Shown here piece after piece: positions 17,325-26,869 of a stretch of DNA of 64,000 nucleotides (its first letter is position 1; every line of letters begins with the position of its first letter). The stretch covers positions 62,001 to 126,000 of the forward strand of contig CAVROT010000016.1 in the NCBI GenBank assembly GCA_963722905.1. The letters are read 5' to 3'. The notes under the pieces were generated by a model. It did no database searches, was not told the DNA's origin, and saw only the letters and a program-made list of their open reading frames with translations. A program made the position numbers and the translations under genes. The stretch is from CAVROT01 sp963722905. Its GTDB lineage: Bacteria > Pseudomonadota > Alphaproteobacteria > Rhodobacterales > Rhodobacteraceae.

Positions 17325-18809
17325 ATGGCCATCCTTCAGACATACGGCCTTGGTCGCGACTTTCAGGCCGTGCGGGCCCTCGACGATGTCGGCATCGGCA
17401 TCGAGGCCGGCCGCGTGCATGTGCTGGCCGGCGAGAACGGCGCCGGCAAGTCGACGCTGGTCAAGCTCCTGACCGGGCTCGACCGGCCCACGCAAGGCCG
17501 GATCGAAATTGACGGGCAGGATCCGTTCGGGCGGCGGGCGCTGTTCGACCTTGTCGCCTACGTGCCGCAGGAGTTGAACCTCTTTCCACACATGTCGGTC
17601 GCCGAGAACCTTCTGCTCCCGCTTGAAGGGCGGCGCCTCGCCCGGCCCGCCGCGCTTGCCGCCGAGGCGCTGCCATGGTTGCAGAGCTTCGGGATCGGGG
17701 CGCATCCCGCGGATCTGGTGCGCCGGATCTCCGTGCCCGACCAACAGCTCCTGCAGGTCGCGCGCGCCTGCCGAGACGACGACATGCGGGTGCTGATCCT
17801 GGACGAGCCGACCTCGTCGCTTACCCCGGTCGAGGTCGAGCGGGTGTTCAAGGTCGTCCGCGACCTGACGGCGCGAGGCGTCGCGGTCGTATTCATCTCG
17901 CACAAGATGGACGAAATATTCGAGATCGGAGACGACTACACAGTCCTGCGCAACGGCCAGATGATCGAGACCGGTCTGCTGGCCGACACGGATACGGCCG
18001 GTCTGATCCGGGCGATGTCGGGGTCCGACATCAACGGGCGGACCGTTCGGGATACGGCGTCGCGTCCCGCCGGGTCCGTCCTGCTGGAGGTCGAAGCGCT
18101 GTCGGGGCACATGTTTCAAGACGTGTCGTTCGACCTCAGGGCGGGCGAGATCCTCGGCTTCGCCGGGCTGGTCGGCGCCGGCCGCTCGGAGGTCATGCAG
18201 ACGATCTTCGGATTTCGGCCGGCCACGGGCGGCCACGTCCGGCTCGACGGCGCGGCCTGGCGCCTCGGCGATACGTCCGCCTCGGTGCGCTCCGGCCTCC
18301 TCTACCTGTCGGAGGAACGCAAGCATCACGGCATCTTCCCGCAGCTGTCGGTGCGCGAGAACGTCGGTCTGTCGATCCTCGACCTGACCCGCTCGCCTCT
18401 GGGGATTTCCGCCGCGCGCGAGCGCCGGGAGGTCGAGCGCATCCGCGATGCCTACGATATCCGCACCGACAGCATCGAGAAGCGCATCAGCCTCCTGTCG
18501 GGCGGCAATCAGCAAAAGGCGATCATCGGCCGCGCCATGGCGACCAGGCCGCGCGTCCTGATCTTCGACGAGCCCACGAAGGGCATCGACGTCCGCACCA
18601 AGACCGAGATTTACCGTATCATGCGCACCCTCGCCGACGACGGCGTCGGCATCGTCCTCGTCTCGTCCGAGATGGAGGAGCTCATGGCCTGTTCCACGCG
18701 GATCGTCGCGATGCATGCCGGGCGCGTCGTCCAGACCTTCGATGCGTCCCGAGCGCCGAGGGAGCGGATCGTCGCGGCCATTTTCGGAAAGGAGGCTGCA
18801 CATGTCTGA
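17325..18809 (+). CDS. Sugar ABC transporter ATP-binding protein (RbsA/MglA type)
   Basis: Double-ATPase subunit of 494 residues. The N-terminal half has Walker A GENGAGKST, a degenerate signature VPDQQLLQVARA and Walker B VLILDEPTSSL. The C-terminal half has the normally degenerate P-loop GLVGAGRSE, the canonical signature LSGGNQQKAIIGRA and Walker B VLIFDEPTKGIDV. It energises the adjacent RbsC-type permease. The stop lies eight bases inside the next gene, indicating coupling. Confidence 0.94.
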   Translation: MAILQTYGLGRDFQAVRALDDVGIGIEAGRVHVLAGENGAGKSTLVKLLTGLDRPTQGRIEIDGQDPFGRRALFDLVAYVPQELNLFPHMSVAENLLLPLEGRRLARPAALAAEALPWLQSFGIGAHPADLVRRISVPDQQLLQVARACRDDDMRVLILDEPTSSLTPVEVERVFKVVRDLTARGVAVVFISHKMDEIFEIGDDYTVLRNGQMIETGLLADTDTAGLIRAMSGSDINGRTVRDTASRPAGSVLLEVEALSGHMFQDVSFDLRAGEILGFAGLVGAGRSEVMQTIFGFRPATGGHVRLDGAAWRLGDTSASVRSGLLYLSEERKHHGIFPQLSVRENVGLSILDLTRSPLGISAARERREVERIRDAYDIRTDSIEKRISLLSGGNQQKAIIGRAMATRPRVLIFDEPTKGIDVRTKTEIYRIMRTLADDGVGIVLVSSEMEELMACSTRIVAMHAGRVVQTFDASRAPRERIVAAIFGKEAAHV

Positions 18810-19788
18810 CGCGGCCCGAAACGGCACGGCGCGGCCCTCGCCGCTTGGCGGGATCATGCGGAACCAGGTTGTCGGGGTCGCCGCCGTTCTGGTGGTGATC
18901 TGCGTGGTCTCGGCATTGATCTCGCCTTATTTCCTTACGGGCTACAACCTGACGGTCGTGTCGCGGGGACTGGCCTTCGTCGCGCTCATCACCATAGGGC
19001 AGGCTTCGCTGATGCTGCTGGGAGAGCTCGACCTGTCGCTGGGAACCATCGGCGGCCTCGCGGGCGTGATCTCGGGAATGCTGATGGTCCAGGCGGGGTT
19101 TCCGCCTTGGGCGGCGATCATCCTCGCGATCCTTCTGGGCGCGCTTTTGGGAATGACGAACGGCCTTCTGGTGACGACGCTTCGCCTGCACAGTCTGGTG
19201 CTGACCATCGGTACGGCGGGCATCTTCGGCGGCGCGATCCTCGTGCTGACCCGCGGCGTGGCGATCACTGGCATACCGCGCGATATCCAGTGGATGGGGC
19301 GCGGCGACGCGTTCGGCGTCCCGGTGCCCTTCATGATCGCGATGGTCCTGCTGGCCGTTGCCGTCTTCGTGACGCTGCGGCTGCCATTCGGGCGGTTCAT
19401 CTACGCCATCGGCAACAATGCCGACGCCGCCAAGATGCTGGGCATTCCGGTGGACCGCGTGCGCGTGCTGGTCTTCACCGGCGCGGGCGCACTGGCGGCG
19501 TTGGCCGGCGTCCTGATGGTCGCACGGCTCGGGACGGCGCAGCCGTCTATCGGGGCGTCCTGGGTGCTGGGCCCCATCGCCGCAGCCGTGATAGGCGGGG
19601 TCGCCACCACGGGGGGCGTCGGCACGCTTTTCGGGGCGATCCTCGGCGCCGCCATCATCGCCGTCATCGAGAACGTCATCGTCCTGACCGGCGTCTCGCC
19701 CTACTGGCAGAGCGTCGTGAGCGGTCTGATCGTCGTGCTCGCCATCTCCTTCGACAGCCTTTCGCGCCGCGTCCTTCGGCGCGAATGA
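18802..19788 (+). CDS. Sugar ABC transporter permease (RbsC type)
   Basis: Membrane permease of 328 residues with about ten hydrophobic segments. Family blocks are LMLLGELDLSLGTIGGLAGV near residue 75, GRFIYAIGNNADAAKMLGIP near 200 and VIGGVATTGGVGTLFGAILG near 260. The ATG at 18802 follows GGAGG (18791-18795) and overlaps the ATPase gene by eight bases. It completes the RbsBAC-type importer before the kinase gene. Confidence 0.93.
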   Translation: MSDAARNGTARPSPLGGIMRNQVVGVAAVLVVICVVSALISPYFLTGYNLTVVSRGLAFVALITIGQASLMLLGELDLSLGTIGGLAGVISGMLMVQAGFPPWAAIILAILLGALLGMTNGLLVTTLRLHSLVLTIGTAGIFGGAILVLTRGVAITGIPRDIQWMGRGDAFGVPVPFMIAMVLLAVAVFVTLRLPFGRFIYAIGNNADAAKMLGIPVDRVRVLVFTGAGALAALAGVLMVARLGTAQPSIGASWVLGPIAAAVIGGVATTGGVGTLFGAILGAAIIAVIENVIVLTGVSPYWQSVVSGLIVVLAISFDSLSRRVLRRE

Positions 19789-19813
19789 CGCACGCCAAAC
19801 ACGGATCGCGAAC

Positions 19814-21559
19814 ATGACCCGCAAGCTCATCAACTCCCCCGAGGCCATCATCCCCGAACTGATCGAGGGTTTCGTCGCGGCATGGCCCGACCTGCTGGCC
19901 GTCGAGGGCCCGACCGGCCGGGCCCTGGTGGCCCGCGACGGCCCTCGCGACGGCAAGGTCGGCATCGTCATCGGCGGCGGATCGGGGCACGAGCCGGCCT
20001 TCGCGGGCTACGTCGGGCGGGGCCTCGCCGATGCTGCCGCCATCGGCAACGTCTTCGCCTCGCCCAGCCCCGCCCAGATCGTGGATGCCGCGCGCGCGGC
20101 CGACGGCGGGGCGGGGGTGGTCATGCTGTTCGGCAACTACACCGGCGACGTGATGAACTTCGACATGGCCCGCGAGCAGATGGAGGCGGAAGGGACGCCC
20201 TGCCGCTGCGTCGCCGTAACCGACGACGTGGCCTCGGCCCCTGCGGAGCGGACGAACGAGCGACGCGGCATCGCAGGGGATTTCTTCGTCTTCAAGATCG
20301 CGGGCGCGGCGGCGGATGCCGGCCGTGACCTGGAGGGCGTGGTCGCCGCCGCGCAGGCGGCCAACCGCGCGACACGGTCGATGGGCGTGGCCCTCTCGGC
20401 ATGCTCCATGCCCCAGACGGCGGTGCCGAACTTCGAGGTGCCGGAGGGCCAGATGGAGGTCGGGATGGGCCTGCACGGCGAGCCTGGTGTCGCGCGCCTG
20501 CCGCTGGAGCCGGCCGATGCCGTGGCCGACCGGCTTCTGGAGCCCATCCTCGGCGAATTGGACATGACGGACGGACACCCGGTGGCGGCTCTGCTGAACG
20601 GCCTGGGGGCGACGTCGCAGCTGGAACTGCTGATCCTTTGGCGCCGCGTTGCCGCCAGGCTGGCCGACGCGGGAGCCGAGGTCAGGCATCGCTGGGTCGG
20701 GGAGTACGCGACCTCGCTGGAAATGGCCGGCGCGTCCCTCACGGTGATGGCGCTCGACGACGATCTGTTGCGGTTGCTCGAACATCCCTGCCGGACGCCG
20801 GCGCTGACGGTCGGCATGTCGGCCGCCGCCGCCGCCCCGCGCGCGCCAAGGCGGGTTCGGGCCGCGGCCACGCCCGCCCCGTCAGCCGGGCCGGGTCCCG
20901 AACTGATCGCCGAGGGCGTGGTGACGCCGACGCTCCTGCGCGCGATGATCGCCGCGGCCGCGGACCGGATGCGCCAGGAGCGCGACGCCCTGAGCAAGCT
21001 CGACGGCGCAATCGGGGACGGCGATCATGGCATCACGATGGAGATGGGCTGGAACGCCGCCGAAGAGGCCGTCCGCGCGCTGCCCGAAGAAAGTCCGCCG
21101 GAACGCATCTGCCGGACTGCGGCCGACGCGCTTTTGAACGCGGTGGGGGCATCGTCGGGCCCGCTCTGGGCGTCGGCCCTGACCGGGGCCGCGACGGCCG
21201 TGGCAGACCGCCGGAACCTGGACGCGGCGGCTCTGGGCGCCTGGATCGTGGGCCTGCGCGACGGGATGCGGGCGCGCGGCGGCGCAATGCGCGGCGAGAA
21301 GACCATGATGGACGCCTGGGACCCCGCCGCGGAGGCGGCGCAGGCAGTCGCCGCGAACGGCGTCGACGCGGCGGCCGTCATCCGGGCCGCGGCGCTGGCG
21401 GCGGCCAGGGGCGCCGAGGCGACGCGCGACATGCTGGCGGCCCGGGGTCGCGCGGCCAAGCTGGGAGAACGGGCGCGGGGCCATGTCGATCCGGGCGCCG
21501 CCTCGACCGCGGCCATCCTCGATGCGTTTGCGCAGGCGGTCGAGAGCGGCACGGCCTGA
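19814..21559 (+). CDS. Fused DhaK-DhaL kinase, probable erythrulose (dihydroxyacetone-family) kinase
   Basis: 581-residue ATP-dependent ketose kinase with both domains in one chain. DhaK (about 1-330) has GGGSGHEP at 54-61 and the covalent-binding His221 in GMGLHGEPG. A proline/alanine linker (about 336-365) leads to DhaL, with the magnesium-binding aspartates 397, 402 and 404 in LDGAIGDGDHG. It is ATP-dependent, not PTS-dependent, because DhaL is the nucleotide-binding type and no DhaM is nearby. The combination with a TIM and an RpiB paralogue matches characterised L- or D-erythrulose kinases (LerK/DerK); plain dihydroxyacetone kinase is the alternative. Confidence 0.88.
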   Translation: MTRKLINSPEAIIPELIEGFVAAWPDLLAVEGPTGRALVARDGPRDGKVGIVIGGGSGHEPAFAGYVGRGLADAAAIGNVFASPSPAQIVDAARAADGGAGVVMLFGNYTGDVMNFDMAREQMEAEGTPCRCVAVTDDVASAPAERTNERRGIAGDFFVFKIAGAAADAGRDLEGVVAAAQAANRATRSMGVALSACSMPQTAVPNFEVPEGQMEVGMGLHGEPGVARLPLEPADAVADRLLEPILGELDMTDGHPVAALLNGLGATSQLELLILWRRVAARLADAGAEVRHRWVGEYATSLEMAGASLTVMALDDDLLRLLEHPCRTPALTVGMSAAAAAPRAPRRVRAAATPAPSAGPGPELIAEGVVTPTLLRAMIAAAADRMRQERDALSKLDGAIGDGDHGITMEMGWNAAEEAVRALPEESPPERICRTAADALLNAVGASSGPLWASALTGAATAVADRRNLDAAALGAWIVGLRDGMRARGGAMRGEKTMMDAWDPAAEAAQAVAANGVDAAAVIRAAALAAARGAEATRDMLAARGRAAKLGERARGHVDPGAASTAAILDAFAQAVESGTA

Positions 21560-21967
21560 CCGCGATCCGGCCGATGCGGGCCGCTCCCCGGCCGCCCGCC
21601 GATATCCCGGGAACGAACGACCCTCTGGAAGGTCCCGCCCTGAATGGCACCATCGGGCAGTTGCGGGAGGGGACGATCATCCTCGCCGATACCGGCGGTG
21701 CGTCCCGGTTCAGGCGGCATCGTTCGCGGGACTTCATCGCCGATCCATCCCCTGCTCTCGCCGCGCTGCGCAGTGGCAACGCGGCACCCCTCGTCGATGC
21801 GCAGGTGAATGCCGCCGGGAACGGCGCGCCGGACGCGGCCGCGCTCTGCGACACGCTGACGGTGGCCTTGGGGGCGCAGCTCGCCGAACTCGTGCCGGAA
21901 TGACATCGTTGCAGAACCCTGACGTCTGACGATGCGTATCGCGGATGCATGCGGTCAGGCGGGCGGC
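21560..21967. other. Spacer after the kinase gene, possible gene fragment
   Basis: No intact gene. In the plus frame ending at 21903 a peptide-like stretch (GQLREGTIILADTGGASRF, then VDAQVNAAGNGAPDAAALCD) has a protein-like composition but I do not recognise its family, and it lacks a start. It may be a worn gene fragment or chance coding in GC-rich DNA. Confidence 0.3.
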
Positions 21968-22715
21968 ATGATCATGCCTTCCCCCGCCCGCTGCCGCGCG
22001 ACGAACCGGTCCGGCCATGGCGCGGCGCGGGCGCGGCCGGATGCCGGTCCGGGCGGGGAGATGGCCCGGCTGGCCCCGCACGAAGGCCGGCCGGGCCGCC
22101 CTTGCCGTCATCCGCGATGCCGCCATCCGGTGCTGCCTCTCGACCGGGGCGCTCTTCGAGCTGCCCTTGCGGCCGACCGCGGGCATGGTGGCCGCCCTGC
22201 TCCTGCCTGCGTCGTGCGGCCGGATCCCCGAAAGACGGGCAGACCGGCACGGTGGCCGCCGATGACGCCTGCGGCACATGTCGCCGCCATGCCGCCATGC
22301 CGCCATGCCGCCATGCCGCCATCCGCTGCCCGGCAGTGCATGCCTGCTTGCTTGAGCGGGACCGACGGCCAAGCCATGCCGATCGTCCCGGTCCGCAGGA
22401 ACGGGCGCGCCCGGACGGCCGACCGCCCGGCGGCACGGGCGCGCGACGGGACGCCGGGCGCCGCGAAACGCACCGGCCGGGCGTTCCGCAGGCACCGGCC
22501 CGCAGACCGCGCCCGGAGCCGCGTCGGGGCGGCCCCTCGCACGGCCTGCAGGCGAACCACCGCCGGGCAGCGGATGCGCTGCCTCGAGGCCTTCAGCGAG
22601 CGCATCGCCGCCGGAAACCCCGACCGCCAGACCGCCGGGATCCGCATCCGTATCGCCCTCATGACCCGCTTCTCCGCCCTCGGCACCGCCAAGATATTTC
22701 GCGCGGCCGGGCATC
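21968..22715 (+). pseudogene. Relic of an IS5-type transposase
   Basis: Two blocks of a DDE transposase of the IS5 group can be read. The N-terminal block starts MIMPSPARCRATNRSG and continues with MARLAPHEGRPGR, then after a frameshift DAAIRCCLSTGALFELPLRP and TAGMVAALLLPA. The C-terminal block, back in the first frame, has AMPIVPVRRNGRARTADRPA, GRAFRRHRPADRARSRV and CLEAFSERIAAGNPDRQTAG followed by RIRIALMTRFSALGTAKI. The central part with the first catalytic aspartates is missing and is replaced by an 8-bp tandem repeat. No terminal inverted repeats or target duplication were seen. The element is dead. Confidence 0.75.
22283..22322. repeat. Five tandem copies of the octamer GCCGCCAT
   Basis: Five perfect head-to-tail copies of an 8-bp unit occupy exactly 40 bases inside the transposase relic, at the point where its middle part is missing. 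An 8-bp unit shifts frame with each copy gained or lost. It looks like slippage expansion in non-functional DNA. Confidence 0.95.
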
Positions 22716-22759
22716 GGCGGGGAAAGGGCGCGTCACGCAACAGGCCCGAGTTCTGTGAC

Positions 22760-24824
22760 AACGCCTCCCTGTCCGCATCGCCGTCATGAATGGCTGCACC
22801 GCCCGCGGCATACCCGTCACAGGGGTCGTGGCCCAGGTTCATCCGGGGACAGCGGGGGGCATGGGCATCGACCGATTCGGGCGACAGGGTCGGCGGTCGT
22901 TCTCCGCGTCCCGGGCGAAGTCGGACCGAAAGAACGTGCCGGCCGTCCGCGCGCCCTTTCCCCCTCGGGGCCCTGCCGCGCGAGGCCCTTCCGGGCGGTG
23001 GATCGGGCCGGCATCCACGGCACGCCCCTGACCGCCGACGCGCCCTTCCTCCATGCACCGCGCGACGGTCGTCTCGCACGCATGGCGCGGCGGGTCGCCG
23101 TCGCGCAAGCCGCCGTGCCGGCTCCCGCAGAAGGCCGGGCGATCCGGCACGCGGTCCGCCGGGTCGAGGCGACAGGACCGGCGACCGGCGGGGCTCGGTT
23201 GCACCTCCTCGCCGAGCCGCCGTCCGGAGCGGATGCCGGCGCGATACCCCGCGAGCGGCCTCCGCCCTGTCGCGACACCGCCGCGCGATGCCCTGCCTGG
23301 TGGAAGATCGGCCGCCCGTCGCCGGTCGGGGGCCGGCCGGGAGGGCGGCCGGTGCGGTTGCGAAAATCCGCCGGATGCGCGCGACCGCCGCCCAGGGCCG
23401 GCGACCGGCCCACGGATCGCAAAAGGCGGTCATGCGGAACGCGATCCTCCGGCGGGACCTCATGGAACGCCGCCTCCCGCGCTTCCCGCCCCGGTCCCGT
23501 CATCGCCGCGCACCTTCCGCGTCGCAAAGAGCGAACCAGCGCCCCGCCCGCCGATCAGGCACGGGTCCTTCGACGCAATCGGCCTCAGCGTGCCGTACGT
23601 CGGGCCGGGTGGACGCGATCCGCTGGAATGGTCCGGGCCTTCGGATTGGGGCCGTCATGTGTAAACGGCCCCATGACCGAAAGCATCAGGAAACGCGCGT
23701 CCAGTGGGATCGGCCGATGTCCGGGACGTGCGAACGACGGCGCATTGTCGCCAGCGCGGGGGGCAGACCGGATAGGCGATCGAGGCGACCGGGAAACGCC
23801 GTGTCCGCTCCCGTCGCGGCAGGGACATCCGGCACGGGACCCGGCGATCCGCCTGCCCCCGGCCGGTGTCGGGAAGACCCGTTGTGCTGGCGCCAGAGCG
23901 CCGCGTTGTACCCCTTGGGGGAGTGCTTTCGCAGGGATCGGCCGAATGCCCCCGCGGGACCGACTGGCGCGCCAGCCGCTCCTGCGTGAGATGCGGCGGC
24001 GTCCTTGGATGCCGGGACAGGTGCCTGAACCGCAGGTCGCGGCGTACCGATTGCGCGATCGTTACCGACTGCGACAGCGTTCCGCGATGAGGCGTGCCAT
24101 CGCGGAATGCCGCCGTGGGGGCGGATTCCGCGGCGACCGGACGTCCGCCAACGCCACGTGGCGCATCTCTTGGCTGATCCGCGCGATTCGCGAGGTCTGA
24201 TCTTCGTTCAGGACAACTTTGTCCGCGTCTTCGGGCAGGTTGGCAGGACGGGAAACCCGCCGGATTCCGCGGGAAGGGCAATGCCCCACCTTCCGCCGCG
24301 GCGCAGTTCCGCGCTATCGTCATCCGACAGCCCGGAGATATGGAGATCCTCAAGCCCGGCACAGGGCGCGGCGGACGACCCTTCGCCGTGATCCCGGGCC
24401 GACAGGGACATCGGCAGGCCGAGGCGAAACGTAGCGGCGAGCGGCGGTTCCGGCATGGGATGGACCTTTGGCATGGGAGGGGTGCCCATGACGGGGCACC
24501 GACGGCTACGGGTGGTAGATGCGGTCGCCGGCCGGGAATGCATCTGGAGAAGCCTTCCCCAGAACCGTCGTGTCAGCGCGATCCGGAGGGGCGCATGCGT
24601 CGCGCGAGGGGACGCGCTCCGCGGCATGGGGTTCGTTCCAGGCGCCGCTACACCGACCCACCGCCCAGGGGCCGTGCATGGCCCGGTGCCCTGGTGGTGG
24701 CTCCGACGCCGGCTCCGCCGTGCGAACGCCCCCGGACGTGTCGGCCCCTTGTTCGCCGTGGTCTATACCCTTCGTCCGAACGGAGCGCCGCACGGCACGG
24801 CACGGTGCCAGTCGCCTGTCGCGG
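22760..24824. other. 2-kb GC-rich stretch without recognisable genes
   Basis: All frames carry open stretches because the DNA is so GC-rich, but the conceptual products are arginine/proline/alanine-rich and match no family I know. There are no credible ribosome binding sites. The region from about 24130 to 24400 is less extreme in composition. It lies next to an IS5 relic, so it is most likely decayed accessory DNA; I see no intact gene, RNA or repeat array in it. Confidence 0.5.
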
Positions 24825-26723
24825 TCAGGCGGCGGCCGACGGCGCCTCCTGCTGCCATTCCCAGGGCCGAGTGTACGCGCCCAGGACCCGGGCGACCTCG
24901 CCCGGATCGGCGTCGCCGGTCCGGTGCAGGCGCGCGACCAGGCCGCGCTTGGGGTCCTCGGTCACCTCGGCGACCCGAGCCGACAATCCGGCCTCGGCCA
25001 GCGCCGCGTCGTAGACACGCGTGATGGCCCGGCGGCGCAGGTCCGGCTTGAACACCTTGCCGACGGCGGTCTTCGGAAGCTCGTCCAGCACCTCGACCAC
25101 GCGGGGGGCGGCGGCCCGTTCGGGAATGCGTTCGCGTGCCCAGGCGCACAGTTCCTCTCCGGTGATCGTGGCACCGGCCACCAGTTCGACATAGGCGCAG
25201 GGGATCTCGCCCGCGTGGGCGTCCGGTTGGCCGATGGCGCCGGCCATGGCGACCGCCTCGTGGCCGGCCAGCAGCTCTTCGATGAGGGCGGGATCGATGT
25301 TGTGACCGCCGCGGATGATCAGGTCCTTCGCGCGCCCGGTGATCCACAGATAGCCGTCGGCGTCCACGCGACCCAGGTCGCCGGTGCGCAGGAACCGCCC
25401 GTCGTGATAGAGGTCGCGGTTCTTGTCGGGCTCGGTGTATGTGCCGGACGCCAGCACACCGGGGTTCGCCACGCAGATCTCGCCCACCTCGTCGGTGTCG
25501 CAGACGCGCCCGTCCGAGACGATGGCGACCTCGGTATAGGGGAACGGGATCCCGATGCTGCCGATCTTCTTCACGCCGTCGATGGGGTTGACCGACACGA
25601 GGCAGGTGCATTCGGTCAGTCCGTAGCCCTCGATGAGGTTCACGCCGGTGACCTTCTCGAACCGCTTGTAGAGCTCCACCGGCAGCGGCGACGACCCCGA
25701 GAACGCCGTCTTGATGGACGAGACGTCGGCGTCCACCGGCCGCTGCATCAGCGCTGAGATCGCGGTGGGCACAGTGATCACGAAGGTGACGCGCCAGCGT
25801 TCGACCAGCTTCCAGAAGTTGTCGAAAACGCCGTCGCCCCGGTAGCCGGCGGGGGTGGGAAATATCACGTGCGCGCCGGACGCGATCATGGCCATCAGGA
25901 TGACGTGGCAGGCGAAGACGTGGAACAGCGGAAGCGGACAGATCACGTTGTCGCCCGGCGAGAAGAGCAGTCGGTCCCCCAGCCAGCCGTTGTAGATCAT
26001 CCCGCCGTAGCTGTGCTGCGCGACCTTGGGCATGCCCGTCGTGCCGCCGGTGTGGAAGTAGGCGGCGACGCGGTCCCCGGCACTGTCCGGAAAGTCCAGC
26101 GCGTCGGCGCGGTGGCGGTCCAGCGTCGCGTTGAAGGGCAGGACCTTGGCCTTGTGGCGGGCGGTGGTCTTCGGGCGGATCGCGCCGACGATCCAGGATT
26201 TCGGCGGCGACAGGTAGCGCTTGAGGTCCACCTCCAGAACGTGGGTGACGCCTGGGGCGAGGGCCACGGCCTCGGCCGCACGTTGCGCCACGTCGGCCTT
26301 GGGGAACGCGCGCAGCGTCACCAGCACCTTCGCCCCCGTCTCGCGCAGGATGGCGGCGATCTGTTCTGGCGCCAGCAGGGGGTTGATCGGGTTGACGATC
26401 CCCGCGATCGAGCCGCCGACCAGCGCGACCGCCGCCTCGGTACAGTTGGGCAGCAGGTAGGCGACGACGTCGCGCTCGCCCACGCCAAGAGCGCGGAAGG
26501 CGTTGGCAGCCTGCGTGCTGCGGCGGTGGAACGCGCGCCACGTCAGCGTCTCGGCCGCGTCCTTCGGCCCCGAGGTCAGCTGGAAGGAGATCGCGTTACC
26601 GTCGCCATGGTCGCGTACTGCGGCCGCCATGAAACCGTGCATGGTGCGGGGCAGGTCGCGCGCCTCCCACGGCATCTCGGCCTCGATGGCGTCGCGGTCG
26701 GCCTTGCCGGCATAGCCCGTCAT
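24825..26723 (-). CDS. Acyl-CoA synthetase (AMP-forming ligase)
   Basis: 632-residue member of the ANL superfamily: activates a carboxylic acid with ATP and transfers it to coenzyme A. Visible motifs are the phosphate loop FHTGGTTGMPKV (about 245-256), GYGLTEC near 367, the RTGDLG hinge region near 446, ITGRAKDLIIRGG and the C-terminal catalytic lysine in LPKTAVGKVFKPDLR near 575. The P-loop opens with T rather than S. A tail of about 50 residues follows the usual end. No beta-oxidation genes flank it, so chain length or aromatic specificity is unknown. Confidence 0.9.
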   Translation of the reverse strand: MTGYAGKADRDAIEAEMPWEARDLPRTMHGFMAAAVRDHGDGNAISFQLTSGPKDAAETLTWRAFHRRSTQAANAFRALGVGERDVVAYLLPNCTEAAVALVGGSIAGIVNPINPLLAPEQIAAILRETGAKVLVTLRAFPKADVAQRAAEAVALAPGVTHVLEVDLKRYLSPPKSWIVGAIRPKTTARHKAKVLPFNATLDRHRADALDFPDSAGDRVAAYFHTGGTTGMPKVAQHSYGGMIYNGWLGDRLLFSPGDNVICPLPLFHVFACHVILMAMIASGAHVIFPTPAGYRGDGVFDNFWKLVERWRVTFVITVPTAISALMQRPVDADVSSIKTAFSGSSPLPVELYKRFEKVTGVNLIEGYGLTECTCLVSVNPIDGVKKIGSIGIPFPYTEVAIVSDGRVCDTDEVGEICVANPGVLASGTYTEPDKNRDLYHDGRFLRTGDLGRVDADGYLWITGRAKDLIIRGGHNIDPALIEELLAGHEAVAMAGAIGQPDAHAGEIPCAYVELVAGATITGEELCAWARERIPERAAAPRVVEVLDELPKTAVGKVFKPDLRRRAITRVYDAALAEAGLSARVAEVTEDPKRGLVARLHRTGDADPGEVARVLGAYTRPWEWQQEAPSAAA

Positions 26724-26869
26724 GGGCGTCCCCCCTCGGTGCGCCCTTTGCGGGCATTTGAATGCAGGATGCGAGGAAACGGCGCCTGTCGCAAGCGAGC
26801 CGCGCGCATCGACCGGGGTTCCCGGGCGTCAGGCCGCCGCGTGGACGGGGCGCGAAGCGCCGCGCGCGG

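Noticed and set aside
22283..22322. Possible CRISPR-like or minisatellite array
   Set aside because: Units are 8 bp with no spacers, only five copies; a simple tandem repeat. No other regularly spaced repeat was seen in the window.
21560..24824. Prophage, integron or genomic island ends
   Set aside because: No integrase, phage structural gene, att-like duplication or cassette array was seen, only one IS5 relic; the nearby tRNA-Gly has no repeated 3' end that I could find.
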